Positions 1 through 7,217 of a stretch of DNA of 21,380 nt are shown piece after piece. Made by a program: the position numbers and the translations under genes. This DNA is from Candidatus Aminicenantota bacterium. Its GTDB lineage: Bacteria; Acidobacteriota; Aminicenantia; S016-38. The stretch is from assembly GCA_021161165.1 (NCBI GenBank), contig JAGHBF010000123.1, positions 1-21,380 on the forward strand, written 5' to 3'. Within the stretch, counting starts at the first letter, position 1. Every line of letters starts with the position of its first letter. Under the pieces are notes generated by a model, which saw nothing but the letters and a program-made list of their open reading frames with translations, did no database searches and had not been told where the DNA came from.

Positions 1-63
1 CTTTTTTGCAGCACTCAATACCCCTACACTCTCTTTATTCAGCCTCAGACATAATTTTTTCAT
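1..63 (-). CDS. Possible 5' end of a small peptide gene running off the left edge
   Basis: Reading leftwards from an ATG at 63-61, a frame stays open for 21 codons to the window edge. Its translation begins MKKLCLRLNKESVGVL. The Lys-rich start followed by an L-x-LNKES-x-x-x-L pattern resembles leader peptides of some ribosomally made modified peptides (LNKET-type leaders). I see no Shine-Dalgarno sequence upstream, and other frames across these 63 bases are also largely open, so chance is a serious alternative. The next gene to the right is the divergent rocD. Without the bases to the left the call cannot be settled. Confidence 0.15.
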   Translation of the reverse strand, partial: MKKLCLRLNKESVGVLSAAKK

Positions 64-88
64 TTAGGCTATGGATTCTTATATTTCA

Positions 89-117
89 TTGACTATAAAA
101 GGTGCGATGTTTATAAT
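89..117 (+). promoter_or_regulatory. Sigma70-type promoter of rocD
   Basis: TTGACT at 89-94 (5 of 6 matches to the -35 consensus), a 17-base spacer, and a perfect TATAAT at 112-117. Transcription would start near 124, giving a leader of about 27 nt that holds the strong ribosome binding site of rocD. This is the closest match to consensus in the window. Confidence 0.75.
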
Positions 118-138
118 TTCCTCTATCAGGAAATAATA

Positions 139-150
139 AAGGAGGTGATC
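139..150 (+). promoter_or_regulatory. Full-length Shine-Dalgarno sequence of rocD
   Basis: AAGGAGGTGATC is complementary over 12 bases to the typical bacterial 16S rRNA 3' tail (GATCACCTCCTT). It lies directly against the ATG at 151, with GGAGG five bases from the start codon. This decides the start against the in-frame GTG at 145, which is part of the Shine-Dalgarno itself. Confidence 0.85.
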
Positions 151-1341
151 ATGTATACAAGCGAAGAACTTATTAAGATTGACGAGCAGTACGGTGCCCA
201 TAACTATCATCCACTACCAATCGTTATTGCAAAAGGAGAGGGAGTATGGGTATGGGATGTTGAGGGAAACAAATACATGGATATGCTTTCAGCCTATTCT
301 GCCCTCAATCAGGGACATCGTCATCCGAGAATCGTTAAGGTAGCCCATGAACAGCTGGATAGATTAACTCTTACTTCAAGAGCCTTTTATAACGATAAGC
401 TTCCCTTATTCCTCAAGAAGGTTGCAGAAATCACAGGAATGGAAATGGTTCTTCCCATGAATACCGGCGCGGAAGCAGTTGAAACTGCTCTTAAAGCAGC
501 AAGGAAATGGGGATACTATGTTAAGGGAGTTGAAAAGGATAAAGCTGAGATAATTGTGGCAGAGAACAATTTCCATGGCAGAACTATAACAATAATATCT
601 TTTTCGACGGAACCTCAATACAGAGACGGATTTGGCCCATTTACCCCGGGATTTAAAGTGGTTCCTTATGGAGATGCCAGAACTATTGAAGAGGCAATTA
701 CTCCCAATACTGTTGCTGTCCTTATAGAACCTATTCAGGGAGAGGGAGGAATAATTATTCCTCCGGATGGTTATTTAAAAAGGGTAAGGGAGATAACAGC
801 AAGAGAAAAAGTGCTATTTATTCTGGACGAGATACAGACAGGACTCGGAAGAACTGGACGGATGTTTGCCTGGGAATGGGAGGGTGCAAAACCTGATGGT
901 ATTATCCTTGGTAAAGCTCTTAGCGGGGGAATACTTCCTGTATCTGCTTTTGCATCCTCTAAGGAAGTGCTGGGCGTTTTTAATCCAGGAGATCACGGTT
1001 CAACTTTCGGAGGTAATCCTTTAGGTGCCGCAGTCACAATAGAGGCTCTCAATGTTCTTATAGAGGAAAACTTGCCCGCCAAAGCCAATGAATTGGGGAA
1101 TTATTTTATGGAACAGCTGAAAAAATTAAAAAATCCAGATATTGTTGAAGTTAGAGGACGTGGTTTATTAATAGGAGTTGAACTGAAAAAACCTGCAAGA
1201 GAATATGCAGAAAAACTCAAGGAAGAAGGCCTGCTTTGTAAAGAGACACATGAGTACGTAATTCGCTTTGCTCCGCCTCTTGTTATAACAAGGGAGGAAA
1301 TAGATTGGGCAATGGAGAGAATAAGAAAGGTAATGGGTTGA
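151..1341 (+). CDS. rocD: Ornithine aminotransferase (class III PLP aminotransferase)
   Basis: A 396-residue cytosolic enzyme expected to transfer the delta-amino group of ornithine to 2-oxoglutarate, giving glutamate-5-semialdehyde and glutamate in arginine/ornithine catabolism or proline synthesis. Class III aminotransferase landmarks are in order: LNQGHRHPRIV near residue 52, MNTGAEAVETALKAARKWGY near 103 (cofactor phosphate site), NNFHGRTI near 139, LIEPIQGEGG near 191, LDEIQTGLGRTG near 225 (Asp226 would pair with the pyridine nitrogen), and LGKALSGG with the Schiff-base Lys255. GSTFGGNPLG follows. Length and motif wording fit ornithine aminotransferase better than acetylornithine aminotransferase, though a related omega-transaminase is possible. 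The start at 151 is set by the Shine-Dalgarno at 139-150. The hotdog thioesterase gene follows at once. Confidence 0.92.
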   Translation: MYTSEELIKIDEQYGAHNYHPLPIVIAKGEGVWVWDVEGNKYMDMLSAYSALNQGHRHPRIVKVAHEQLDRLTLTSRAFYNDKLPLFLKKVAEITGMEMVLPMNTGAEAVETALKAARKWGYYVKGVEKDKAEIIVAENNFHGRTITIISFSTEPQYRDGFGPFTPGFKVVPYGDARTIEEAITPNTVAVLIEPIQGEGGIIIPPDGYLKRVREITAREKVLFILDEIQTGLGRTGRMFAWEWEGAKPDGIILGKALSGGILPVSAFASSKEVLGVFNPGDHGSTFGGNPLGAAVTIEALNVLIEENLPAKANELGNYFMEQLKKLKNPDIVEVRGRGLLIGVELKKPAREYAEKLKEEGLLCKETHEYVIRFAPPLVITREEIDWAMERIRKVMG

Positions 1342-1721
1342 ACGAATACGATAATTGCTTTGCCTGTGGACAGTCCAATCCATGGGGCTTGAAGCTTAAA
1401 TTTTCCTATGATGGGGAATGGGCTTCAGCCCCTGTTGTTTTCCATAAAAATTACGAAGGCTATCCGGATGTAATTCATGGAGGAATAATCACAACTGTGC
1501 TCGATGAAGCCATGGCAAAGGCCATGCTTTTTCAAGGTAAGGTGGCTTATACAGTGGAGATTAAAGTAAAGTTCAGAAAAAAAGCGGTCCCTGGTCAAAT
1601 TTATAAGGTTTATGGAAGATTGCTCAGTTCAAGAAGGAATCTTCATAACCTTGAAGCCTTTCTAAAAGAGGGTGAGAGAGTCATAGCTGAAGCAAATGCA
1701 ATTTTCTACTCTTTGAGTTGA
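1338..1721 (+). CDS. PaaI-like hotdog-fold thioesterase
   Basis: A small hotdog protein of about 127 residues. The N-terminal CFACGQSNPWGLKL is the usual opening of this family. The HGG motif in VIHGGIITTVLDEAMAKA is the active-site helix, with Asp/Glu in DE as the likely catalytic acid region. Such proteins hydrolyse acyl-CoA thioesters; the natural substrate cannot be read here. The chosen start is TTG at 1338, which overlaps the rocD stop as TTGA and has GAAAGG 7 nt upstream. The same TTGA junction occurs at ylxP/rbfA in this window. TTG at 1305 behind AGGGAGG is an alternative that adds a low-complexity 11-residue lead. The 3' end overlaps the convergent ALDH-like gene by 16 bases. Confidence 0.85.
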   Translation: MNEYDNCFACGQSNPWGLKLKFSYDGEWASAPVVFHKNYEGYPDVIHGGIITTVLDEAMAKAMLFQGKVAYTVEIKVKFRKKAVPGQIYKVYGRLLSSRRNLHNLEAFLKEGERVIAEANAIFYSLS

Positions 1722-3004
1722 TTTAACCTTATACTTTTTAACTCACTGAATTCTTCTATGAGAAAAGCTATATCTCTATTCTGATAATTGAACCATTCTC
1801 TACCTTTAATCCTTCTGGATTCTTCTATAGCGTCAAAGTCTCCAACTCTTACTCTTTGTATACCTGTGTTTTTTAAAATCTCCTTTGCTATCTTTAGCTC
1901 TTCTCCAAAAATAGATACCTGCATCACTGATATGGATTCCTTGAGGAAATCCATAATTTTTTGAAACTCATTGAATTTATAAATCATCAAAAGAGGAAGA
2001 TTTATCTCTTCTTTTATATAAAAATCTAAGGGGACTTCGGAGACTACAGCAGGAAATTTAAATCCATTTTCTACAAGTCCTCCAAGTAGAAATTTGGCTT
2101 CTTTTTCTATCAATTTTTCTCTAAACTTTAAAGCTCTTGATTGGGTGATTTCATTTGTTTCTATATTGAGTTCTTCTATAGATGGTAGAAGTTCTGACAG
2201 GAGGTCAAAATATAGTTCCTCTTTTACCACGAAAATGGAAGGGTTAAGGAAGGACAACCCATAAAAATTTAATAAAGAATTAAGGCCTTTTTTTATTGCA
2301 GGTTTAATTCTATCCTTTTCTGTAACCAGGAATACCGAAATTCCCCTCCGTTCAATTTGCAGGTTAACATACATTCCGTTTTCAGGGAGGTATATTTTAT
2401 TTGCTCCCTTTAAAATTTCTTCTCTTGGTACAAATTGCAATGGGAGAACGGATAAAAATTTTGTAGCTTTTAAAGGATGGAATAGCTCTTTGAATGTTAT
2501 ATAAATCTGAGGATAATCTTCTGGTCTTGGGATAATCATAAGGTGATTACCCGAAAGGAAAGCTGCCAGGAACCATTTTACAAATTCAGAAGGGAATGTA
2601 AAGTTTGCCGGCTTCCACAGAATTTTACCCACCGGTGCTCTGAAGACAAATTCTTCAAGGGAATAAGCCTTTTCCTTTGATTTTTTATAAAGATAAATTG
2701 CTTCCCTTATTAAATTTTCAATCAATTCAAATTCTTCTTTAGCCCCCTGTTCGGGGAAAAAGGAAAATCGTGCAAGATTTTTTATAAATCGTTCTTTCCT
2801 TTCAAGGTTCCCCTTAATCTCCTGTAATTCTTCTAAAAGAGTTAAAATGTCCTCTCCGGAAGGTAATTTTACCTCGTTTATGGCCTTTTCTAATTTTTCT
2901 GTGTTAGCTAACGATATTTTTATAGGTAGTTTTCCAGAGAAGCTTTCTATTTTAAAAGATTCCCCTTCCTCAAAGTCCCCATTCAAAATAAATTTGAGCA
3001 TCAT
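1706..3004 (-). CDS. Aldehyde dehydrogenase superfamily homologue, probable pseudoenzyme
   Basis: A 432-residue protein with the ALDH layout but eroded active-site motifs. APVGKILWKPANFTFP (residues 123-138) corresponds to the family's PVG..PWNFP segment and keeps the Asn (Asn134). LSGNHLMIIPRPED (150-163) corresponds to AGN..VLKPSE but has Ile where the NAD-binding Lys should be. NFYGLSFLNPSIFVV (246-260) corresponds to N.GQ.C..P.R..V and has Phe252 where the catalytic Cys belongs. GG..G.F.FPAVV...PLDFYIKEEINLPLLMIY (308-342) matches the C-terminal part of the fold. It is shorter than typical ALDHs (about 480 residues). It starts directly after the stop of the MBL gene (TGAATGATG; ATG at 3004 or 3001) and so is probably translationally coupled. 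It may bind ligand or partners without dehydrogenase chemistry. The alignment was made by eye. Confidence 0.78.
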   Translation of the reverse strand: MMLKFILNGDFEEGESFKIESFSGKLPIKISLANTEKLEKAINEVKLPSGEDILTLLEELQEIKGNLERKERFIKNLARFSFFPEQGAKEEFELIENLIREAIYLYKKSKEKAYSLEEFVFRAPVGKILWKPANFTFPSEFVKWFLAAFLSGNHLMIIPRPEDYPQIYITFKELFHPLKATKFLSVLPLQFVPREEILKGANKIYLPENGMYVNLQIERRGISVFLVTEKDRIKPAIKKGLNSLLNFYGLSFLNPSIFVVKEELYFDLLSELLPSIEELNIETNEITQSRALKFREKLIEKEAKFLLGGLVENGFKFPAVVSEVPLDFYIKEEINLPLLMIYKFNEFQKIMDFLKESISVMQVSIFGEELKIAKEILKNTGIQRVRVGDFDAIEESRRIKGREWFNYQNRDIAFLIEEFSELKSIRLNQLKE

Positions 3005-3811
3005 TCAGAGCTCCAGGGCCATACCTTCGTATGCTGCTGTGGTTTCAGGAAATATTTTTCTTGCTCTTTTTTCCTTTTCCCGTATTATGGTGTCAGTATG
3101 TGAAGGGTCATGATGAAATAGAATTAGTTTTTTTACTTCAGCACTTAAAGCTACCTCCGCAGCCATTCGTGGTGTGCTATGGCCATACCCCTGATGTTTC
3201 GGGTACTCTTCTTCTGTGTACTGTGCGTCATGAATTAGTATGTCAGCCTTAAATGAGAGGTCAATCAGCCTCTTATCCCCTCCTACATAACCCTCTGTGT
3301 CAGTAGCAACTACTACTGATTTTTCCCTCTCTTCTATCTTGTAGATAAGAACACCACCTCTGGGATGGGCGGGGCTGTGTATAGCGGTTATTTTTAAACT
3401 CCCCGCACCTATTGTATCTCCATCCTTTATGGCATTGAAAGACAGATTAATTCCCTTTTCGATAATATTGAAGGGAGAGAACACAGGCAAGGACATTAGA
3501 TTCACTACATCTGCTGCAGTCACATCGAGAATAGATGGCCCATAAATAATCGGGTCCACTTTGTTTGAATATATAAAACTGGCGTAAGGAAGTCCTATGA
3601 TATGGTCAAAATGATAATGTGTAAAAAGGATGTAAACTTTCTGTCGCAGCTTCTGGCTTTTTGAGAGATTGATAATTCCAGTTCCAGCATCGATAATTAC
3701 TGAAATATTGTCAGTATTTATCAAAATGGAAGTGGTGTTTCCCCCGTATTCTATAAATTCCCTACCGCTTACAGGGTAACTTCCTCTCGCCCCGAAAATT
3801 TCCAGATACAT
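3005..3811 (-). CDS. Metallo-beta-lactamase-fold hydrolase
   Basis: A 268-residue cytosolic MBL-fold protein. The opening GARGSYPVSG...YGGNTTSILI is common in small phosphodiesterase-like MBL hydrolases. Metal-site motifs are visible: THYHFDH (His65, His67, Asp69, His70), a His near 149 in PAHPRGG, Asp171 in VVVATDTEG, and the terminal LFHHDPSH (233-238). The pattern favours a phosphodiester or cyclic-nucleotide/nucleic-acid substrate over beta-lactams, but no substrate can be assigned. It lies 9 nt after thiC. GGAGG sits inside that gap, 4 nt before the ATG, immediately after the thiC stop. It abuts the ALDH-like gene downstream, so thiC-MBL-ALDH form one likely transcript. Confidence 0.87.
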   Translation of the reverse strand: MYLEIFGARGSYPVSGREFIEYGGNTTSILINTDNISVIIDAGTGIINLSKSQKLRQKVYILFTHYHFDHIIGLPYASFIYSNKVDPIIYGPSILDVTAADVVNLMSLPVFSPFNIIEKGINLSFNAIKDGDTIGAGSLKITAIHSPAHPRGGVLIYKIEEREKSVVVATDTEGYVGGDKRLIDLSFKADILIHDAQYTEEEYPKHQGYGHSTPRMAAEVALSAEVKKLILFHHDPSHTDTIIREKEKRARKIFPETTAAYEGMALEL

Positions 3812-3820
3812 TTTCCCTCC

Positions 3821-5128
3821 TTAGAATTCGGGGGTATATTTATCTCTTTTCAGCCCCAGAAACTGGTCCACAATTTTTAAAGCGCAGTAATCTCCACACA
3901 TGGAACATGCATCGGTCTGGGTTTTTCTTTGGGCTCTTATTTTATCAAATTCTTCCCTGTCAATGGCGAGCTCTCTTTGCTTTTCCCAGTCCAGGGCTCT
4001 TCGGGCTTCGGACATTTTCCTGTCCCATTCCCTTGCTCCGTTTATTCCTTTCGCGATGTCCGCCGCATGTGCGGCTATTTTTGATGCTATGACTCCTTCT
4101 TTTACTGCTTTAACATCTGGTAAACCAAGATGTTCCGCCGGTGTTACATAGCAGAGAAAGTCTGCACCCACAGATGCCGCTATGGCTCCTCCTATAGCAG
4201 AAGTTATATGGTCATATCCAGGAGCAATGTCAGTTACTATAGGACCAAGCACATAAAAAGGAGCGCCGTGACATAATCTCTTCTGTAGCTTTATATTCAT
4301 TTCGATCTGGTCTATAGGAACATGGCCAGGTCCTTCTACCATTGCCTGTACTCCTGCTTCCCTTGCTCTTTTTACAAGTTCTCCAAGAACCATTAATTCA
4401 TCAATCTGAGCAGCATCGGTTGCATCTTCTATGGCACCGGGCCTTAAACCATCCCCAAGACTTAAAGTCATATCATATTTTCTCGCGATTTCAAGCAAAT
4501 GGTCAAAATGGGTATACAAGGGATTTTCTCTTTCGTTGTGAAGCATCCATCCTGCAAGAAATGACCCTCCTCTGGAAACTATATCCATAATCCTTTCCTT
4601 TCTCCTGATTTTCTCGAGGCCAGAGAGAGTAAGTCCGGCGTGAACAGTTATAAAATCAACTCCGTCTTTTCCATGCATTTCTATAACTTCAAAAAGGTCT
4701 TCAGGTTTCATATCAACTATTGAACCTCTTCTGGAAATAGCCACAATTGCTGCCTGGTAGATTGGAACGGTTCCCACCGGTCTCCATGATTTTTCAATAA
4801 TTTTCTTCCTGTTTTTGTTTAAATTTCCTCCGGTGGAAAGATCCATTACTGTGTCTGCTCCGGCTTCAAGTGCGACCTTCAATTTTTCCAGTTCAGGTTC
4901 TATGTGAGGAAAATCCATTGAAGTTCCTATGTTGGCATTGACCTTTGTCTTCAGCCCTTCCCCTATTCCTATTGGTTTCAGATTTTTATGGTTGGGATTG
5001 GCAGGGACAACTATTCTACCTCTTGCAATTCTTTCTATTAAAATATCTTTAGAAACATTTTCTTCTCTTGCTATTATTTCCATCTCTCGGGTTATATTTC
5101 CCTTTTTCGCTTTCTCTATTTGAGTCAT
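3821..5128 (-). CDS. thiC: Phosphomethylpyrimidine synthase ThiC
   Basis: A radical-SAM enzyme converting aminoimidazole ribotide to hydroxymethylpyrimidine phosphate for thiamine synthesis. At 435 residues it is the short form lacking the long N-terminal region of the E. coli type. Conserved blocks are clear: VNANIGTSMD, GADTVMDLSTGGN, RPVGTVPIYQA, DFITVHAGLT, SRGGSFLAGWML, SLGDGLRPGAI, MVEGPGHVPIDQIE, HGAPFYVLGPIVTDIAPGYDHI, and LCYVTPAEHLGLP. The C-terminal cluster motif is CSMCGDYC (Cys408, 411, 415). This is CX2CX3C, one residue tighter than the CX2CX4C of the long form; I cannot tell by eye whether this is normal for short homologues. GGAGG lies 7 nt before the ATG. No TPP riboswitch was found in the 115-base upstream gap. 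Confidence 0.97.
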   Translation of the reverse strand: MTQIEKAKKGNITREMEIIAREENVSKDILIERIARGRIVVPANPNHKNLKPIGIGEGLKTKVNANIGTSMDFPHIEPELEKLKVALEAGADTVMDLSTGGNLNKNRKKIIEKSWRPVGTVPIYQAAIVAISRRGSIVDMKPEDLFEVIEMHGKDGVDFITVHAGLTLSGLEKIRRKERIMDIVSRGGSFLAGWMLHNERENPLYTHFDHLLEIARKYDMTLSLGDGLRPGAIEDATDAAQIDELMVLGELVKRAREAGVQAMVEGPGHVPIDQIEMNIKLQKRLCHGAPFYVLGPIVTDIAPGYDHITSAIGGAIAASVGADFLCYVTPAEHLGLPDVKAVKEGVIASKIAAHAADIAKGINGAREWDRKMSEARRALDWEKQRELAIDREEFDKIRAQRKTQTDACSMCGDYCALKIVDQFLGLKRDKYTPEF

Positions 5129-5147
5129 TTTTTTACCTCCAGAATGA

Positions 5148-5176
5148 ATTATAATAAAATAAGTGGGAAATTATAA
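5148..5176 (-). promoter_or_regulatory. Candidate promoter of thiC
   Basis: On the minus strand, TTATAA (5176-5171), a 17-base spacer and TATAAT (5153-5148). Transcription would start near 5141, leaving a leader of about 13 nt that begins at the Shine-Dalgarno. A second perfect TATAAT at 5175-5170 overlaps this -35. It would give a leader of about 35 nt but has only a weak -35 (TTTTAT). Either could be used. Confidence 0.42.
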
Positions 5177-5204
5177 CCCTTAATACAAAAAAATAAAATA
5201 ATGC

Positions 5205-5234
5205 TTGACAGCGATTTTGTTTATGTGTTAAAAG
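5205..5234 (+). promoter_or_regulatory. Candidate promoter of the M23 peptidase gene, close to the start codon
   Basis: A perfect TTGACA at 5205-5210 is followed after 18 bases by the extended -10 TGT-TAAAAG (TGT 5226-5228, hexamer 5229-5234); 17 bases would give TTAAAA. Transcription would start near 5241, at most a few bases before the ATG at 5244. The AGAGG at 5233-5237 would then lie outside the mRNA. A longer leader from an unseen promoter is the alternative. Confidence 0.4.
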
Positions 5235-5243
5235 AGGATAGAG

Positions 5244-6164
5244 ATGAAAGATTATTTTAGTGTATGGATAATTCCTAAGGATGACGCACCCCCAAAAATT
5301 CTTTCAATTGAAAGGAAAAAATTTAAAAGGGCCCTGGCTATAGCTGGAATTGTTTTATTGACAGGACTCTTTATGTTTGGTGATTATGTTTCACTTCTGA
5401 TTAAAAGAAAGGAGCTTGACAGACTCAGACAGGAAAATAGCCAATTGAAGAACCGATTACTTGCCATCAAGAAGGATTCAGAGGAACTTGAGAAAAAGTT
5501 AAAACTATTTGAGGATTACGCAAAAAAATTGAATACTATAGCTGGTCTTGAGTCCCCATATGCACTGAAAGAAGTTGGTGGAGTGGGAGGTGGTGAATTT
5601 ACCATTTCACCTCCCGCAGTTTCCAGAGACAGAAGCGCTCAGCTTGATATAGGTAAACTTTCCTCGCAACTGACGAAGCTTAAGAAAAAAGCCCAAAATC
5701 TTGACATTAATTTTGACATTCTTTATAAGTTCTTCAAAGAACAGCAAGAACTTCTTGCGTGTACTCCTTCTATATGGCCTACAAGAGGTTATCTTACTTC
5801 TGTTTTTGGATACAGGAGGGATCCGTTCACAGGAAGAAGAGCTTTTCACAAAGGCATCGACATTTCAGCTCCAATAGGACAGAAGGTTCATGTAACAGCC
5901 AAGGGAATTGTTGTCAAGACAGGATATTTGCGCAGAAGCTATGGAAAATATGTTATGGTAAATCATGGATTTGGTTTTACCACGGTTTATGGTCATCTTT
6001 CAAGAGTTCTTGTGAAACCTGGCCAGAGAGTAAAAAGAGGAGATGTTATAGGTTTTGTAGGAAATACTGGTAAAAGTACTGCTCCCCATCTTCATTACGA
6101 GGTCAGGGTATACGGCCGAGCTGTAAATCCTCTTTTATATATATTGGAGAACCTGGGAATTTAA
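5244..6164 (+). CDS. Membrane-anchored M23 (LytM-type) peptidase
   Basis: A 306-residue envelope protein with a short cytoplasmic start, one membrane helix at about residues 28-46, a coiled coil at about 53-97 and a Gly-rich linker near 111-117. A second helical stretch spans about 136-170, followed by an M23 domain. The zinc and catalytic residues are present: His202 and Asp206 in FHKGIDIS, His251 in YGHL, and His282/His284 in APHLHYEV. An active peptidoglycan endopeptidase is therefore likely, rather than a degenerate EnvC/NlpD-type activator. The N-terminus (WIIPKDDAPPKI before the helix) resembles other M23 proteins with a cytoplasmic basic lead, supporting this start. It diverges from thiC, and its last 30 bases overlap the convergent HD-GYP gene. 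Confidence 0.92.
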   Translation: MKDYFSVWIIPKDDAPPKILSIERKKFKRALAIAGIVLLTGLFMFGDYVSLLIKRKELDRLRQENSQLKNRLLAIKKDSEELEKKLKLFEDYAKKLNTIAGLESPYALKEVGGVGGGEFTISPPAVSRDRSAQLDIGKLSSQLTKLKKKAQNLDINFDILYKFFKEQQELLACTPSIWPTRGYLTSVFGYRRDPFTGRRAFHKGIDISAPIGQKVHVTAKGIVVKTGYLRRSYGKYVMVNHGFGFTTVYGHLSRVLVKPGQRVKRGDVIGFVGNTGKSTAPHLHYEVRVYGRAVNPLLYILENLGI

Positions 6165-7217
6165 CTCTTCTTTTAAAGCTTTAATTGCGGGGGGCCAGAA
6201 TTCTGTCCCTTTCTTTTCCCATAAATAAATTAAAGCCTCTTCAAAAGACATTGCTTTTTTATAAGGTCTTTCAGTTGTGAGAGCATCAAATACATCCGCA
6301 ACAGCAATTATTTTTGCAAAGAGTGGAATTTTGTTACAGCTTAGCCCTTCTGGATAACCGCTTCCGTTACATCTTTCGTGATGATATTTTATGCCTCCCA
6401 GTATTTTTTCCATCCCTTCTATTTCCATAACAATTTCTGCCCCTATTAGAGGATGTTTTTCTATGATTTTTCTTTCCTCTTCATTGAGAAGCTCTTTTTT
6501 CCTGAGAATCGCATCAGGAATGCCTATTTTTCCTATATCATGCAGAATAGCCGATAATTCAAGTTGTTCCAATTCGGCATCTGCTAATCCCAGGCTCTTT
6601 CCGATAATACTGGAGTATGTCAAAACTCTTTTGGTGTGACCTCCTGTATATGGGTCCCTTTTTTCAATAGCTGTTGCCAGAGAAAGAGAAGTTTCCTTGA
6701 ATATTTTCTTTATACGGGTGTACAGTTTAGCATTTTCCAGAGCAATTGAAATTGGGGCTCCAAGGATGGAGAGAAGCCGTAAGTCTTGGTTTGTAAAGCC
6801 TTCCTTTTTGTTTAGAAGTTGAATAACTCCTATAACCTTCTCTCCTGAGGTCAGCGGGAAGTTAAGCAGATTTTTTGTTTTAAAATCACTCTCCCGGTCG
6901 AACTCTTCCTTCCATTGTTTTGATTTTTTTACATCATTTATAATGAGGCTCTTGCCGGTAGCCGCAACCATTCCTGCTATCCCTTCACCTATTTTTAGTC
7001 TTTTGTTTTTTAAGACAGGTGCCGCAGTTCCTATTATGCTTCTGAAGAAAAGTTCCTGTTTTTTCTCGTCTATTTCCCAGATTGACCCGGTCTCTGAGCC
7101 TATAAGATTTACAATCTCTCTTAAAGAGTTTTCAAGAACTTCCTCAATGTTTAGACTGGAATGAATTCTCGAAAGAGTTTTCAGAAGGCTTTTTATCTTA
7201 GTTGTTTCTGTGTTCAT
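6135..7217 (-). CDS. GAF-HD-GYP cyclic-di-GMP phosphodiesterase
   Basis: A 360-residue soluble signalling protein. A GAF domain spans about residues 20-165 (SETGSIWEID, IGEGIAGMVAATGKSLIINDV, NFPLTSGEKVIGVIQLLNK), a short linker helix follows, and then an HD-GYP domain from about 175. Predicted metal ligands of the family are all present: Glu185 and His194 (EKRDPYTGGHTKRV), His226-Asp227-Lys230 (HDIGK), His255 (KHP), His279-His280 (YHHERCNGSGYP) and Asp308 (VADVFDAL). The usual DG before the GYP is NG here, which is not a metal ligand. It should therefore degrade c-di-GMP, tuned by whatever the GAF domain senses. The start overlaps the PilZ gene by 20 bases and has no clear Shine-Dalgarno, so translation probably depends on coupling. 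The 3' end overlaps the M23 gene. Confidence 0.93.
   Translation of the reverse strand: MNTETTKIKSLLKTLSRIHSSLNIEEVLENSLREIVNLIGSETGSIWEIDEKKQELFFRSIIGTAAPVLKNKRLKIGEGIAGMVAATGKSLIINDVKKSKQWKEEFDRESDFKTKNLLNFPLTSGEKVIGVIQLLNKKEGFTNQDLRLLSILGAPISIALENAKLYTRIKKIFKETSLSLATAIEKRDPYTGGHTKRVLTYSSIIGKSLGLADAELEQLELSAILHDIGKIGIPDAILRKKELLNEEERKIIEKHPLIGAEIVMEIEGMEKILGGIKYHHERCNGSGYPEGLSCNKIPLFAKIIAVADVFDALTTERPYKKAMSFEEALIYLWEKKGTEFWPPAIKALKEELNSQVLQYI

Noticed and set aside
5129..5243. TPP riboswitch in front of thiC
   Set aside because: The gap is only 115 bases, is very AT-rich, and on the thiC strand lacks the conserved CTGAGA and ACCTGATC-type segments of the TPP aptamer. Candidate promoters fill most of it.
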